The notes under the pieces are model-generated. The model did not search any database. It was not told where the DNA came from and was given only the letters and a program-made list of their open reading frames with translations. Shown piece after piece: positions 53,720-63,576 of a stretch of DNA of 64,000 nucleotides (positions within the stretch are counted from its first letter, which is position 1; each line of letters begins with the position of its first letter). The stretch is from Candidatus Methylomirabilis sp. (GTDB lineage Bacteria > Muiribacteriota > Ozemobacteria > Ozemobacterales > Ozemobacteraceae), in assembly GCA_020722725.1 (NCBI GenBank), contig DYKG01000001.1, positions 151,106 to 215,105 of the forward strand, given 5' to 3'. The position numbers and the translations under genes are program-made.

Positions 53720-55775
53720 TCGGGTTATACAGTGTGGACCGGTTTCTTCCGTTGGCCTTGGAAAAATACAGGGCGTAATCAGCCCGTTGAATGAGTTCGG
53801 TTTTTGATCTTGCCTGGTCAGGGTAGCAGGCTAACCCCATTGAAACAGTAATTTGCACCGGTTTTTCACCGATTCTGAAATCGTAACTTTCGATTGCCTG
53901 CCGGATGCGTTCTGCCGGAACCAGTGACCCTTCGCCATTTTTCTCGGGACAAATTACAACAAATTCTTCACCACCGTAACGGGCCGAAATGTCAATTTCA
54001 CGCACACTTTTTTCGATAAGACGGGCCACGGTTTTGAGAACTCGGTCACCTTCAGGGTGTCCGTAGGTGTCATTGAATTTTTTGAAATGGTCAACATCGA
54101 GAATCAACAGAGAAATGTGATTGTTGTAGCGATCGGCCCTGAGTAGTTCTTCGTCGAGGCGCTGCTGAAAATAGCGATGATTGTATAGTCCGGTCATTTC
54201 GTCGGTAACTGCATAACGATACAATCTCGCATTTTCGATGGCAATGGCGGCCTGGTTGGCAAGGCTGATGAACAGTTCGAAATCTTTATCAGAGAAAGAA
54301 TCTGGCTCAGGGCGTGAAACATTCAGGACTCCCAGAAGTTTATCCTTTGCCAGCAGTGGCACACACATCAGAGTGCCGCTGCGCAGATTCTTTTTCTTGA
54401 TTGCCAGAATGGCCTGGTCTGTTTCAACATTTTTTACGAAAAGAGGTTTTCTTGTATCTACTACCCACCCGGCAACCGATTTTCCGATTTCAAGCCGGGT
54501 ATCGCGAGTTACATCTTCTGAAAGTCCAACTGCTACACCTATGGTCAAAATCTTTTCGCTGTCGTCAACCAGCATTAATGACCCTTTATCTGCCTTGATA
54601 ACCTTAACGGCGGTCTCAAGAATTATGTGTTGCAATTTCTTAAAATCAAGCACTGAACTGATGGCTTTTCCAACTTCGTAGAGAGTTGAAAGCTGCAATA
54701 TCCGGTAATCGAGATCGGCTTTGGTGCTTTTCAAATTAATTCGCATTTCATCGAAGGTTGCGGTAAGGTTGCCGATTTCATCGTCTGAACCAGGAATAAT
54801 CCGGTGGGAAAAATCGCCGGCGCTGATCTTTTTTGCCCCTTCGACAAGGTTTGAAAGTGGTGCGGTAAAGCTGCGCGCAAGAAGAATCGCCAGAATTATT
54901 GAAAACAGGGCAGTCAGATAAAGAATTCTGATAATGCGGTTCTTGAAGACAAACGCGGCCTGAAATGCGACTTTTTCTGGAATCTGCAAGACGATTGTCC
55001 AATTGGGGGCCTGGTAAAAGTCAAACTTTTTAAGGGAAACTGCCGTGATCAGATAAGGCTCACCATCGATGGTTTTCAGCCTGGTAATGTCGCTTTCGAT
55101 GGTTTCTTCGCTGGAAATGCTGAAAGTTCTGGTTTCTTCAGAAGAGCGGGCGATAATGCTGCCGGTTTCGTCCAGAACCAGTCCTTCTGAACGACAGTTT
55201 CGCAGGGCTTTTTTAAGAATTTCCCTGATGTTGGTAAGATTGACTTCGCTGATCAGAACTCCTGTTATTCCATATTTTTCTGGTGATTTGATGATTGCTT
55301 CAAAAGTCATGAATGGGCTGCCGTCAGGGGCGGTGAAAACTTCGGAAAGGGAGCCGTGGTAGCTGCGTTTGATGGCATTTGAATATAGCTGGTCGGTTTG
55401 CACTTTGATGTCTGGTTCGGTTGCGGCAACGACTTTCTTATTGCTGTCGACCAGGTAAATGGTTTTGAAAATCGAAAAATTTCCGAGCAAGGCATTGAAA
55501 AGGTCTTCCGCTCTATTGGCTTCAAGGTTTTTTATGGCTGACAGTGCGGTTATTGCAGCAAGCAGCGAACGGGTAAATTTCAGATTTTCATAAATTCCAT
55601 TGGCCAGCATATTTGAAAGTTCAATGTGGCTTGCGGTAACTTCTTTGGTAATAATGCGGCGTTGCTCATTATAAGCCTGATATCCTATAAAGGACGTGGG
55701 AAGCAGGGAAAGCAGCAGAATAAAAACGGTAAGTTTGGCCTTGATTCCAGTTTTTAAAAAGCCTCGTCTATTCAT
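53706..55775 (-). CDS. Membrane diguanylate cyclase: Cache-like sensor, HAMP, GAF, GGDEF
   Basis: TM-flanked extracytoplasmic region, HAMP PLSNLVEGAKKISAGDFSHRI, GAF, YGGEEF active site with I-site REID five residues upstream. Confidence 0.92.
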   Translation of the reverse strand: MNRRGFLKTGIKAKLTVFILLLSLLPTSFIGYQAYNEQRRIITKEVTASHIELSNMLANGIYENLKFTRSLLAAITALSAIKNLEANRAEDLFNALLGNFSIFKTIYLVDSNKKVVAATEPDIKVQTDQLYSNAIKRSYHGSLSEVFTAPDGSPFMTFEAIIKSPEKYGITGVLISEVNLTNIREILKKALRNCRSEGLVLDETGSIIARSSEETRTFSISSEETIESDITRLKTIDGEPYLITAVSLKKFDFYQAPNWTIVLQIPEKVAFQAAFVFKNRIIRILYLTALFSIILAILLARSFTAPLSNLVEGAKKISAGDFSHRIIPGSDDEIGNLTATFDEMRINLKSTKADLDYRILQLSTLYEVGKAISSVLDFKKLQHIILETAVKVIKADKGSLMLVDDSEKILTIGVAVGLSEDVTRDTRLEIGKSVAGWVVDTRKPLFVKNVETDQAILAIKKKNLRSGTLMCVPLLAKDKLLGVLNVSRPEPDSFSDKDFELFISLANQAAIAIENARLYRYAVTDEMTGLYNHRYFQQRLDEELLRADRYNNHISLLILDVDHFKKFNDTYGHPEGDRVLKTVARLIEKSVREIDISARYGGEEFVVICPEKNGEGSLVPAERIRQAIESYDFRIGEKPVQITVSMGLACYPDQARSKTELIQRADYALYFSKANGRNRSTLYNPIMNR

Positions 55776-56769
55776 CGTCTTTCAGAGTCAGCTTTTTTCT
55801 GATACTGCTTATATTTTCATTGATGAACGGGTAATCAGGAGCAAGTCTGGAAACCCTGGTAAAATGATCGAGTGCCTTTTCAAGCTCGCCAAGGCCGAGA
55901 AAAAGATTGCCAAGATGAAAGTTTGCATCAGCATTTTCTGGATGTTCAGCCACAATGCGCATGAAAGTCGCAATGGCGTCAGAGGTTTTTGAAAGCCCTG
56001 CCTGGGCTTGTCCTAGAACAATTTGCGCTTGACTGTCATCAGGAGTCTGTTGTAAACAACGCTGAACAATTTCAAATGCTTTTTCGAAATCCTCTTCAAT
56101 AATTGCCATCAGAGCCATGCTGAGGTCTCCATGGTCTTCAAGCTGTGATTCTTTGAAACTTTGTTTCTTTTTCTCAAGTTCGGCAAGAAATTCCTGCTCT
56201 TCGCATTTTAATATTTCTGTTTCGACAACTTCAGTATATGTGCTGTCAAGTTCTCTCAGCTTGTTCAAATGAAATTTTGCTTTGGCGAAGTCATTCTGAT
56301 CGCGATAGATTACCCCCAGGTTCTGATGCGCCTGGACGTGGGTCGGCTGGATCTGAATGACCTTTTCATAAAATGGCACCGCTTGCTTGCTTTTTCCGAG
56401 GTGTGAAAGAGATACGGCAATATTGAAAATTGCATCGACATCGCGGGGTTTGACTTTGATGACTGCTTCCCATTCGCTGATTGCCTGTAAAATTTTGTTC
56501 TGGCGCATGTAGATCAGGCCGAGGTTGTAATGCGAAAAACAATGGTCCGGAGCGACTCTTATGGCATCCTGATAAGCCTCTGTTGCCCTGATTGGGTCAT
56601 TCATCCGATGTAAAAAAACTCCTCGGGTTGAGTAGTAATCAGGGTTCTGCGGATTTTTTTGAATTGCTTTGTCAATTTGTGCCAGGGCTTTGTCATACTG
56701 TCCCTGTTCAAAAAGGTCCAGCGCAGTTTCATAATGCCGCTGAGCGTAAACATTGTTTAGGTTGGCCAT
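55768..56769 (-). CDS. TPR-repeat protein
   Basis: Multiple TPR units, e.g. ALDLFEQGQYDKALAQIDKAIQKNPQNPDYYSTRGVFLHRMNDPIRATEAYQDAIRVAPDHCFSHYNLGLIYM. Confidence 0.9.
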   Translation of the reverse strand: MANLNNVYAQRHYETALDLFEQGQYDKALAQIDKAIQKNPQNPDYYSTRGVFLHRMNDPIRATEAYQDAIRVAPDHCFSHYNLGLIYMRQNKILQAISEWEAVIKVKPRDVDAIFNIAVSLSHLGKSKQAVPFYEKVIQIQPTHVQAHQNLGVIYRDQNDFAKAKFHLNKLRELDSTYTEVVETEILKCEEQEFLAELEKKKQSFKESQLEDHGDLSMALMAIIEEDFEKAFEIVQRCLQQTPDDSQAQIVLGQAQAGLSKTSDAIATFMRIVAEHPENADANFHLGNLFLGLGELEKALDHFTRVSRLAPDYPFINENISSIRKKLTLKDDE

Positions 56770-56864
56770 TTTTGTGCTTTCGCAAATGAATATTGTTGAA
56801 TTATAGACTAATTACGACCCTTTTTCAAATTTGCCGGTGATTTGAGCTAATCAAAGAATTATTC

Positions 56865-56893
56865 TTGCAGTTAACACTCATTGCTTTTATAAT
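56865..56893 (+). promoter_or_regulatory. Sigma70-like promoter for the 114-aa membrane protein
   Basis: TTGCAG (56865-56870), 17-nt spacer, TATAAT (56888-56893); ATG at 56902. Confidence 0.6.
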
Positions 56894-56901
56894 TCAGGTT
56901 C

Positions 56902-57246
56902 ATGAATGAAATGATAGAAGAAAATCAGCAACAGCAAACACCACATCAGCCAGCATCGGCACCAGTCGGTAGTTATCGATGGGTGGTCGAATGGTCATGC
57001 CTTCTCAGTACCGTTTTTCTGGCCGGTTCAACTTTAAGTTGTCTTTTTCAATGGTTTTCTTATCGCCACCCCTGGGACATGGCAGCCACCATTTTCAGCC
57101 TGGTTCTCACCGGTTTGGTATATTTCACTTCTTTTTACCGCAACAAAATCGCTTCTCTACAACTGCGGCTTTTTATTGCAACCGCTTCATTGGCAGCCTG
57201 GGCGATTTTTCTACCGGTCATTCTCAAGATGGCAGGCTACAGGTAA
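56902..57246 (+). CDS. Small multi-TM hypothetical protein
   Basis: 114 aa with three to four hydrophobic segments; own promoter; convergent with the MCP gene. Confidence 0.65.
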   Translation: MNEMIEENQQQQTPHQPASAPVGSYRWVVEWSCLLSTVFLAGSTLSCLFQWFSYRHPWDMAATIFSLVLTGLVYFTSFYRNKIASLQLRLFIATASLAAWAIFLPVILKMAGYR

Positions 57247-57254
57247 AAAAAAAT

Positions 57255-58997
57255 TCAGTTTTGCTGATGATTTCCCTGGTTAACAATGGTAAAGCGTGAA
57301 ACCAGAGAATGAAGTTCGTCTGCGAGAGTCGCCAGATCTTCGGTTGAACTCGATACCTGAGAAACAGTTGTAGTCTGCTGCTCAACCGAGGTTGCCACGA
57401 TACCGAGTCTTTCGGTAGTAACTTTGGTAATACTGGTGATATCTTCGATCGTTCTTGCCATCAGCATTGAGTTTTGCGACTGTTCGTTTGAAATTGAGCT
57501 GATTTCAGAAATTTTGTGGTTAACATCGTTTACGCTTGAAATAATATTGTCAAGGTTGATGCTGACGTCACGAATGATCTTGATTCCTTCATCGACTCGC
57601 CCGCGGCCCAGAGTCATTGAGTCAACCGCGTTCTGGGTTTTGGTAAGAATATTTTCGATGCGGGTGCCGATTGCTTCGGCAGCTTCAGCAGATTCTTCCG
57701 CGAGTTTTCTTACTTCACCGGCTACAACAGTGAAACCTTTGCCCTGCTCGCCGGCTCTGGCCGCTTCAATCGCGGCGTTCAGCGCCAGAAGGTTGGTCTG
57801 GCTGGCAATTGCGGTGATGGTGTTAACAATTTCATTAATCTGCAAAGAGGCCGAGTTCAGATCTAGAATAACCTGGGTGGCTATATCAACCGACTCTTTG
57901 ATCTTGCCGACCATTTCAACTGACTTCTTAACGGTTTTACCACCGGTGGCGGCAGTTTCAGCTGTGGTGCTGGCAGCCTTAACTGCGGTTTCTGCGAGTT
58001 GGGCAACTTTTTGTGCTGATAGAGAAAAGTTTTCTACTGATTTTGTCGTCTTTTCAAGGTTATCGGTGATCTCAACCGAAGAAATATTAATTTCATTCAC
58101 GTTTTTGGAAATATCGAGCAGAGTGGCTGCCGATTCAACTGAGGCAGAGCTGAGTTGCTGAGAGCTGGTTGCCAAGTCATCACTGGTCGCCAGAACTTTG
58201 GAAATCATCTGACAGATACCCTCGAGCATGCGGTTGAAGCTTTCCGCCAGTCGCTGAAATTCATCGTGGGTGTCGAAGTTCAGGCGGGTATGAAGATGTC
58301 CCTTTTCGGCTTCAGACATTGAGCCGATAATTTTTTCGAGAGGCTGGGAAATGCCGTTTGAAATAAACCATGAAAAGCCGATTGCAAAGGCGATTAGGAT
58401 AACGGGAAAGAGCTTGACAATATAGCCCATGATGTCGAACATGGTGTCGATGCTGCGTTTGGTTACCAGCTTTGAATGGCTGGACAGAGCTTCAGAAAGA
58501 CTGCGGCATTTTGCGTTTATTTCCATTTCCTTTTCTCTGACCACGGAAATCATCGAGGTAAGACTGGCAGTTGTGTAAACTACATCTTCGGGCTTGTCAA
58601 GATAACGGTCAGCAACGTCGTAAAGCTCGAACATGTTTGATTCGGTGTTCTGCTGAAATGCTTTTAAACTTGTCGCAGTTTTCAGATAGGGGTCGCCGGT
58701 AAGGTCGCCGATGTTTTTAAGTCTGGAAAACGCACTTTCTTTGGCTGAATCGTAAAGAGCTTTTAATTCATCAATGTTTGGAGCTCCACGGGCAATCTCG
58801 GTGACGGAGTTGGCTGAAATCTGAATGTTTCCCATCAGTTCCTGGGCATGAAGAAGAATGTCGGTATGACTGCCTTTGAGAAAGTCGATGATCTCACGCA
58901 GTTTGAGCATGTTGAAACCTGCGAATCCGGCCACGCCGACGCAGATGATCAGAATGAACAAAAAGCCCGACATGATTTTTTTACTGATCGTGAACAT
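57255..58997 (-). CDS. Methyl-accepting chemotaxis protein
   Basis: [47 protein letters not shown]; signalling tip [43 protein letters not shown]. Confidence 0.95.
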   Translation of the reverse strand: MFTISKKIMSGFLFILIICVGVAGFAGFNMLKLREIIDFLKGSHTDILLHAQELMGNIQISANSVTEIARGAPNIDELKALYDSAKESAFSRLKNIGDLTGDPYLKTATSLKAFQQNTESNMFELYDVADRYLDKPEDVVYTTASLTSMISVVREKEMEINAKCRSLSEALSSHSKLVTKRSIDTMFDIMGYIVKLFPVILIAFAIGFSWFISNGISQPLEKIIGSMSEAEKGHLHTRLNFDTHDEFQRLAESFNRMLEGICQMISKVLATSDDLATSSQQLSSASVESAATLLDISKNVNEINISSVEITDNLEKTTKSVENFSLSAQKVAQLAETAVKAASTTAETAATGGKTVKKSVEMVGKIKESVDIATQVILDLNSASLQINEIVNTITAIASQTNLLALNAAIEAARAGEQGKGFTVVAGEVRKLAEESAEAAEAIGTRIENILTKTQNAVDSMTLGRGRVDEGIKIIRDVSINLDNIISSVNDVNHKISEISSISNEQSQNSMLMARTIEDITSITKVTTERLGIVATSVEQQTTTVSQVSSSTEDLATLADELHSLVSRFTIVNQGNHQQN

Positions 58998-58999
58998 TG

Positions 59000-60097
59000 T
59001 TAGTCAGCCTTCTCCGTAGCTTTGTAGTTGGGAAACGTGTAATAATGAGGCACAAAAATTTCTTTGAATCTTCTGATGGCATAATCATCGGTCATACTGG
59101 CAAGATAGTCAACCAGAGTTCGATTAAATGTCTGGTTTTCAGGAACGAGGCTTCTGGTGTGCCGCAGCAGTTCATCAGGATTTTTGATCATCCATTCTGC
59201 CATCTGGCGCAAAAGATTTTTCGATTTTTGCACCGCATAATCGATTTCTGGTCGGAGGTAAACATCATTGTACAAAAACTTTTTCAGTTCATCGGTTGCT
59301 TTCTTAATGGTCGGGCTCATGGCAATAATGTCTTTATTTACGCTGTTATCGATAACATCACGAATCATCGTATGAATTCTGACTGAATGCCTGATTCCCA
59401 GCAGTTCAACCGTTGATTTTGGCAGTTCCTCGGTAGTTATTACCCCGGCTCTGATTGCGTCGTCGACATCATGGTTGACATAGGCGACCAGATCAGCGAT
59501 TCTGACAACCTGTGCTTCAACGGTCAGTGGCAGGGATTCACGATCGAGGGTTGGCGAACCGTGCTTTCCTTTGCTGTGTTTCAATATACCGTCAAGAACT
59601 TCCTGAGTCAGATTCAAGCCTTTGCCGTTTTTTTCCAGCCTGGTGCATACTCTGACGCTGTGTGCGGCATGGTGAAAGCCGGTTTCACTTATTTCATTCA
59701 ATACTTCTTCGCCGCCATGGCCGAAGGGTGTATGCCCCAGGTCATGCCCAAGCGCGATTGCTTCAGTCAAATCTTCATTTAAATTTAGGCAGCGCGAAAT
59801 GCAACGGGCAGTACAAACCACTTCAAGGGTGTGGGTCAACCTGGTTCTGAAGTGGTCATTGGTTGGTGAAAGAAAAACCTGGGTTTTGTGCTTGAGTCTG
59901 CGAAAAGCTTCGCTGTGAATGATCCGGTCAGTGTCGCGTTGAAAGCAGGTTCTGATGAAACAGGAATTTTCAGGTTTTTCCCGTCCCCGGCTGTTTCTGG
60001 CACGACAGGCGAACGGCGAAAGGCTTTTTTCTTCGAGTTCCTCGAAGGAGTTTCGCAGCGTTGCATCACTGGTCAGGCCATGGCTTGAATAGGTCAT
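59000..60097 (-). CDS. dgt: dGTPase-family triphosphohydrolase
   Basis: [71 protein letters not shown] (HD motif). Confidence 0.93.
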   Translation of the reverse strand: MTYSSHGLTSDATLRNSFEELEEKSLSPFACRARNSRGREKPENSCFIRTCFQRDTDRIIHSEAFRRLKHKTQVFLSPTNDHFRTRLTHTLEVVCTARCISRCLNLNEDLTEAIALGHDLGHTPFGHGGEEVLNEISETGFHHAAHSVRVCTRLEKNGKGLNLTQEVLDGILKHSKGKHGSPTLDRESLPLTVEAQVVRIADLVAYVNHDVDDAIRAGVITTEELPKSTVELLGIRHSVRIHTMIRDVIDNSVNKDIIAMSPTIKKATDELKKFLYNDVYLRPEIDYAVQKSKNLLRQMAEWMIKNPDELLRHTRSLVPENQTFNRTLVDYLASMTDDYAIRRFKEIFVPHYYTFPNYKATEKAD

Positions 60098-61395
60098 GAG
60101 ATGATATCCAGAATGAGCGGACTGGCGTTTGCTTTTTTGCTGCTGATACAGATTGCATCGCGCAGTCTTTTGATCGCTTTTGAGTTGTCACCACGATCAG
60201 GGTTAACGTAAACTTCGGCGATTACATCACCTTTCCGAATCTGATCACCCACGTGCCTGATCAGTTTGAGTCCAACTGCCATATCGATAACCGAATCTTT
60301 TGTTTCGCGGCCGGCACCCAGCATCATGGCAGCAAGTCCGATTTCTTCGCATTGCATGCTGCTGACAAAGCCATCCTGGTCGGCTTTGAGTTCGATGGTC
60401 TGACGAGCCTTCGGAAGCTGATTGATTTTGGCTGGATTGCCACCCTGAATTTCAACCATTTCAAGGAATTTTTTATAGGCTGCGCCATTCTGTAGAACCA
60501 GATCGACCCTGGCTTCGGCGTCAGCAGTTGATATTTTGCCATTTTCGGCTAAAACCAGTGCCTGCGCCGCAAGAGTTCTGATCAATTGCGTAAATGATTC
60601 AGGGCCTTTGTTTTGCAGGGTTTCAACTGCTTCCTGAACTTCAACGGCGTTGCCGATCATTTCTCCCAGAGGCTCATCCATATTTGACAGAACTGCCGAA
60701 ACCTTTCTTCCTCCCTGGGTTCCAATTTTTACCATGAGTCTGGCGAGGGTTCTTGCATCTTCAAGACTTTTCATAAAAGCACCGCTGCCGACTTTTACGT
60801 CGAGAACCAGTATTTTGTTGGCAACCGCAAGCTTTTTCGACATTATTGACGCGGCAATTAGCGGGATCGAATCAACAGTGGCGGTAACGTCGCGAAGAGC
60901 GTAGATTTTTTTGTCGGCAGGAACCAGATTGCCGGTCTGACCAACTATTACCACGCCGGTTTTGTTGACTGCATCGATGAACTGCTGCCTGGTAAGCTCA
61001 CAGGAGAAGCCCTCGATTGCTTCCAGCTTGTCGATTGTACCACCGGTGTGTCCGAGGCCGCGACCGGACATTTTTGCCACTTTCAGACCGAGAGCGGCAA
61101 GAACCGGACCGAGAACCAGACTGGTTTTGTCGCCGACTCCACCAGTCGAATGTTTGTCAACCGTGATTCCGGAAATTCCGTCGAGCTCGATCAGATCACC
61201 GCTGGTTCGCATGCAATCGGTAAGCCAGTAAGTTTCTTCTTCGTCCATTCCCTGAAAATATACGGCCATGAGAAATGCGGCCATCTGATAGTCAGGTATA
61301 CTGCCATCAACGAAACCTTTGATCAGGTATTTAATTTCATTCTGTGCAAGCTTTTTACTGTCGCGTTTGTTTTTAATAACGTCGTAGGCTCTCAT
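60094..61395 (-). CDS. pdp: Pyrimidine-nucleoside/thymidine phosphorylase
   Basis: MRAYDVIKNKRDSKKLAQNEIKYLI, TVDKHSTGGVGDKTSLVLGPVLAALGLKVAKMSGRGLGHTGGTIDKLE, VGSGAFMKSLEDA. Confidence 0.95.
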   Translation of the reverse strand: MRAYDVIKNKRDSKKLAQNEIKYLIKGFVDGSIPDYQMAAFLMAVYFQGMDEEETYWLTDCMRTSGDLIELDGISGITVDKHSTGGVGDKTSLVLGPVLAALGLKVAKMSGRGLGHTGGTIDKLEAIEGFSCELTRQQFIDAVNKTGVVIVGQTGNLVPADKKIYALRDVTATVDSIPLIAASIMSKKLAVANKILVLDVKVGSGAFMKSLEDARTLARLMVKIGTQGGRKVSAVLSNMDEPLGEMIGNAVEVQEAVETLQNKGPESFTQLIRTLAAQALVLAENGKISTADAEARVDLVLQNGAAYKKFLEMVEIQGGNPAKINQLPKARQTIELKADQDGFVSSMQCEEIGLAAMMLGAGRETKDSVIDMAVGLKLIRHVGDQIRKGDVIAEVYVNPDRGDNSKAIKRLRDAICISSKKANASPLILDIIS

Positions 61396-61420
61396 TCTGC
61401 TTTCCCTTTTCTGACTTATA

Positions 61421-61675
61421 TTACTTTTTGATGCGCATCAGGCGAATTTCGTTGAGCATAAAGCATTTTTCAAAAAATGGGCAGTTTGCGCATTTAATCT
61501 GATAGTCGGGGCGATCGATTTTCATCGATTCGAAAGTCATGCCGGTCTGGTTCCATTTGCCAAAATAATCGGTTCCCAGGCATTTTGGGGGGGTAACTTC
61601 GGTTTTATTAATTGCCGGTGTGGTTGCTTTATTCTGTGGATTGCCAAGGGTTCCAGGGGGAGGGGTTAAAGTCAT
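61421..61675 (-). CDS. Small four-Cys protein, putative metal-binding
   Basis: 84 aa; PPKCLGTDYFGKW ... IKCANCPFFEKCFML, C-(n)-CxxCx5C spacing. Confidence 0.55.
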   Translation of the reverse strand: MTLTPPPGTLGNPQNKATTPAINKTEVTPPKCLGTDYFGKWNQTGMTFESMKIDRPDYQIKCANCPFFEKCFMLNEIRLMRIKK

Positions 61676-61749
61676 TCTTACTTACTCCAGTTTTTAAGTT
61701 TTAAATTTTCATCAGATATAATAACATAACGAGGCTTGAGGGTATAGTA

Positions 61750-63576
61750 TTGGATTGGGGGAGTCTCGATTTGCAGCTGTTGTTTGATTTGAATGCTGAG
61801 CTCATATATGCTGATGAAGAGGCAGAAGTTCTATTCGATCTTTCTGCACCGTTTGTTCTGAATCAGAAACTTGTCAGCAGAATTGTAGAATCAGGAACAA
61901 TTGAGTTTTCTGCGGAAGAATCAGGCCTGCCCTTCAAATTCCCAGCCGGGTCGTCAGCTTTTATTGGCTCAATCAGGCGAGTTGGGAATAAAAAACTGAT
62001 CCGTCTGGGCTTTGTAAAGCGAACAATAGGTTCGGCTGCGTCAGATGAGCTATTAGATCGGGTTTACAATTCAACTATCACTGATCATGACTCAGGTCAT
62101 TCAGAAAAGCGCCTGCGCGTAAGCGAAAAAACCATGGCAACAATTTTCGATGCTGCTGTCGATGCTATGGTTATTATCGATGACAGTGGCATCATTCTTG
62201 GTTTTAATCGATCGGCAGAAAGAATTTTCAAGATTTCTGCTGATATGGCAATTGGCCAGAATGCAACCATTTTAATGCCGGAACCACATAAAAGCAGGCA
62301 TAACAGCTATTTGAAGCGCTATCTGGAAACCGGGATTCCGCATATTGTCGGAATCGGGCGCCGGGTTGAGGCGATAAGGTCAGATGGTGAGGTTTTTCCC
62401 GTTGATCTCGCGGTAGCCGAAGTCAGGCTTGAGTCTGGAAGCATTTTCACCGGTTTTGTTCGCGATTTGAGTGAAAGTATCAGGCTGGAAGATGAGCGAA
62501 ACAGCTTTTTTCAAATGTCGATGGATATGTTTTGCATTCTTGATAATGATTGCTGTATCAAGAATGCAAATCCACGCTGGCTCGATATTCTGGGCTGGTC
62601 ACCACAGGCTCTTGAAGGTAGAAGTCTGACAGAGTTGCTTCATCCTGAAGATCTGGGTCATGAAGGGGATTTGATGACGCAAATCACCAATTCTCGCCAG
62701 ATTGTTGGTCGTATAACCCGATTTTCCCACGTTGACGGTGATTACCGCTGGATTCTCTGGAGCAGTGCCCGTAATCCGGCTGGCAACGTGATTTACGGAG
62801 TTGCTCGCGACGTAACTGAACAGAGAAAGATGTTGGCCGATCTTGAAACGGCGAGAGCCGAAGCTGAGCGCAGCAGCGATGCCCGTGGCATGTTCATTGC
62901 CAGAATGAGTCATGAGTTGCGCACGCCGCTGAATTCAATAATTGGCTTTTCAGGAATCCTGCAGCGCAATTCCAATGGCCATTTTTCTGAGAAAGATCTT
63001 CTGTTTATCGATCGCATAAAGCAAAACGGCAATACCCTTCTGAAACTGATCAACAGTATTCTTGAATTTTCGAGAACGCAGTCAGGATTTCAGGAAATCA
63101 ATGCAGAAGAAGTCAATGTTTCTCTGCTGCTTCATGAAATTCTCGATTTAATGCAGGTTTCCATTGAAGAAAAAAAAATCTCGATTGTCCTTGATCTGGA
63201 TCCGAAGCCTGGATTGATCAGAACTGACGCTGTCAAGCTGCGGCAAATACTGCAGAATCTTATTGATAATGCGGTTAAGTTCTCTTCTGGTGGCCAGGTA
63301 AAGATTTCGTTGAAGACTCGCGATAACCTTCCTGAGTTGGTCGAGGTAAAAGATTCGGGGCCGGGAATTGCTTCGCATCATCTTGAAACGATTTTCGAGG
63401 CTTTCATGCAATGCGATAATTCGATTACCCGTCGCTACGGTGGGGCGGGGCTGGGGCTTGCCATTGCCAGCTCTTTTGCAGATCTGCTGGGTTTCAAAAT
63501 TGAGGTTGACAGCACTTTGGGTCAAGGCTCATGCTTTCGCCTTGTTTTTTCTCCAACGAAAGGAACAGAATCTTGA
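61750..63576 (+). CDS. PAS-PAS histidine kinase with FixL-like heme-PAS sequence
   Basis: TTG start; PAS ILMPEPHKSRHNSYLKRYLETGIPHIVGIGRRVEAIRSDGEVFPVDL...FTGFVRDLSE; HisKA MSHELRTPLNSIIGFSGILQ; HATPase DNAVKFSSGGQVKI, DSGPGI, GGAGLGLAI. Confidence 0.93.
   Translation: MDWGSLDLQLLFDLNAELIYADEEAEVLFDLSAPFVLNQKLVSRIVESGTIEFSAEESGLPFKFPAGSSAFIGSIRRVGNKKLIRLGFVKRTIGSAASDELLDRVYNSTITDHDSGHSEKRLRVSEKTMATIFDAAVDAMVIIDDSGIILGFNRSAERIFKISADMAIGQNATILMPEPHKSRHNSYLKRYLETGIPHIVGIGRRVEAIRSDGEVFPVDLAVAEVRLESGSIFTGFVRDLSESIRLEDERNSFFQMSMDMFCILDNDCCIKNANPRWLDILGWSPQALEGRSLTELLHPEDLGHEGDLMTQITNSRQIVGRITRFSHVDGDYRWILWSSARNPAGNVIYGVARDVTEQRKMLADLETARAEAERSSDARGMFIARMSHELRTPLNSIIGFSGILQRNSNGHFSEKDLLFIDRIKQNGNTLLKLINSILEFSRTQSGFQEINAEEVNVSLLLHEILDLMQVSIEEKKISIVLDLDPKPGLIRTDAVKLRQILQNLIDNAVKFSSGGQVKISLKTRDNLPELVEVKDSGPGIASHHLETIFEAFMQCDNSITRRYGGAGLGLAIASSFADLLGFKIEVDSTLGQGSCFRLVFSPTKGTES

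Noticed and set aside
57424-58161. 245-aa plus-strand ORF
   Set aside because: Antisense to the conserved MCP signalling domain; a codon-bias artefact.
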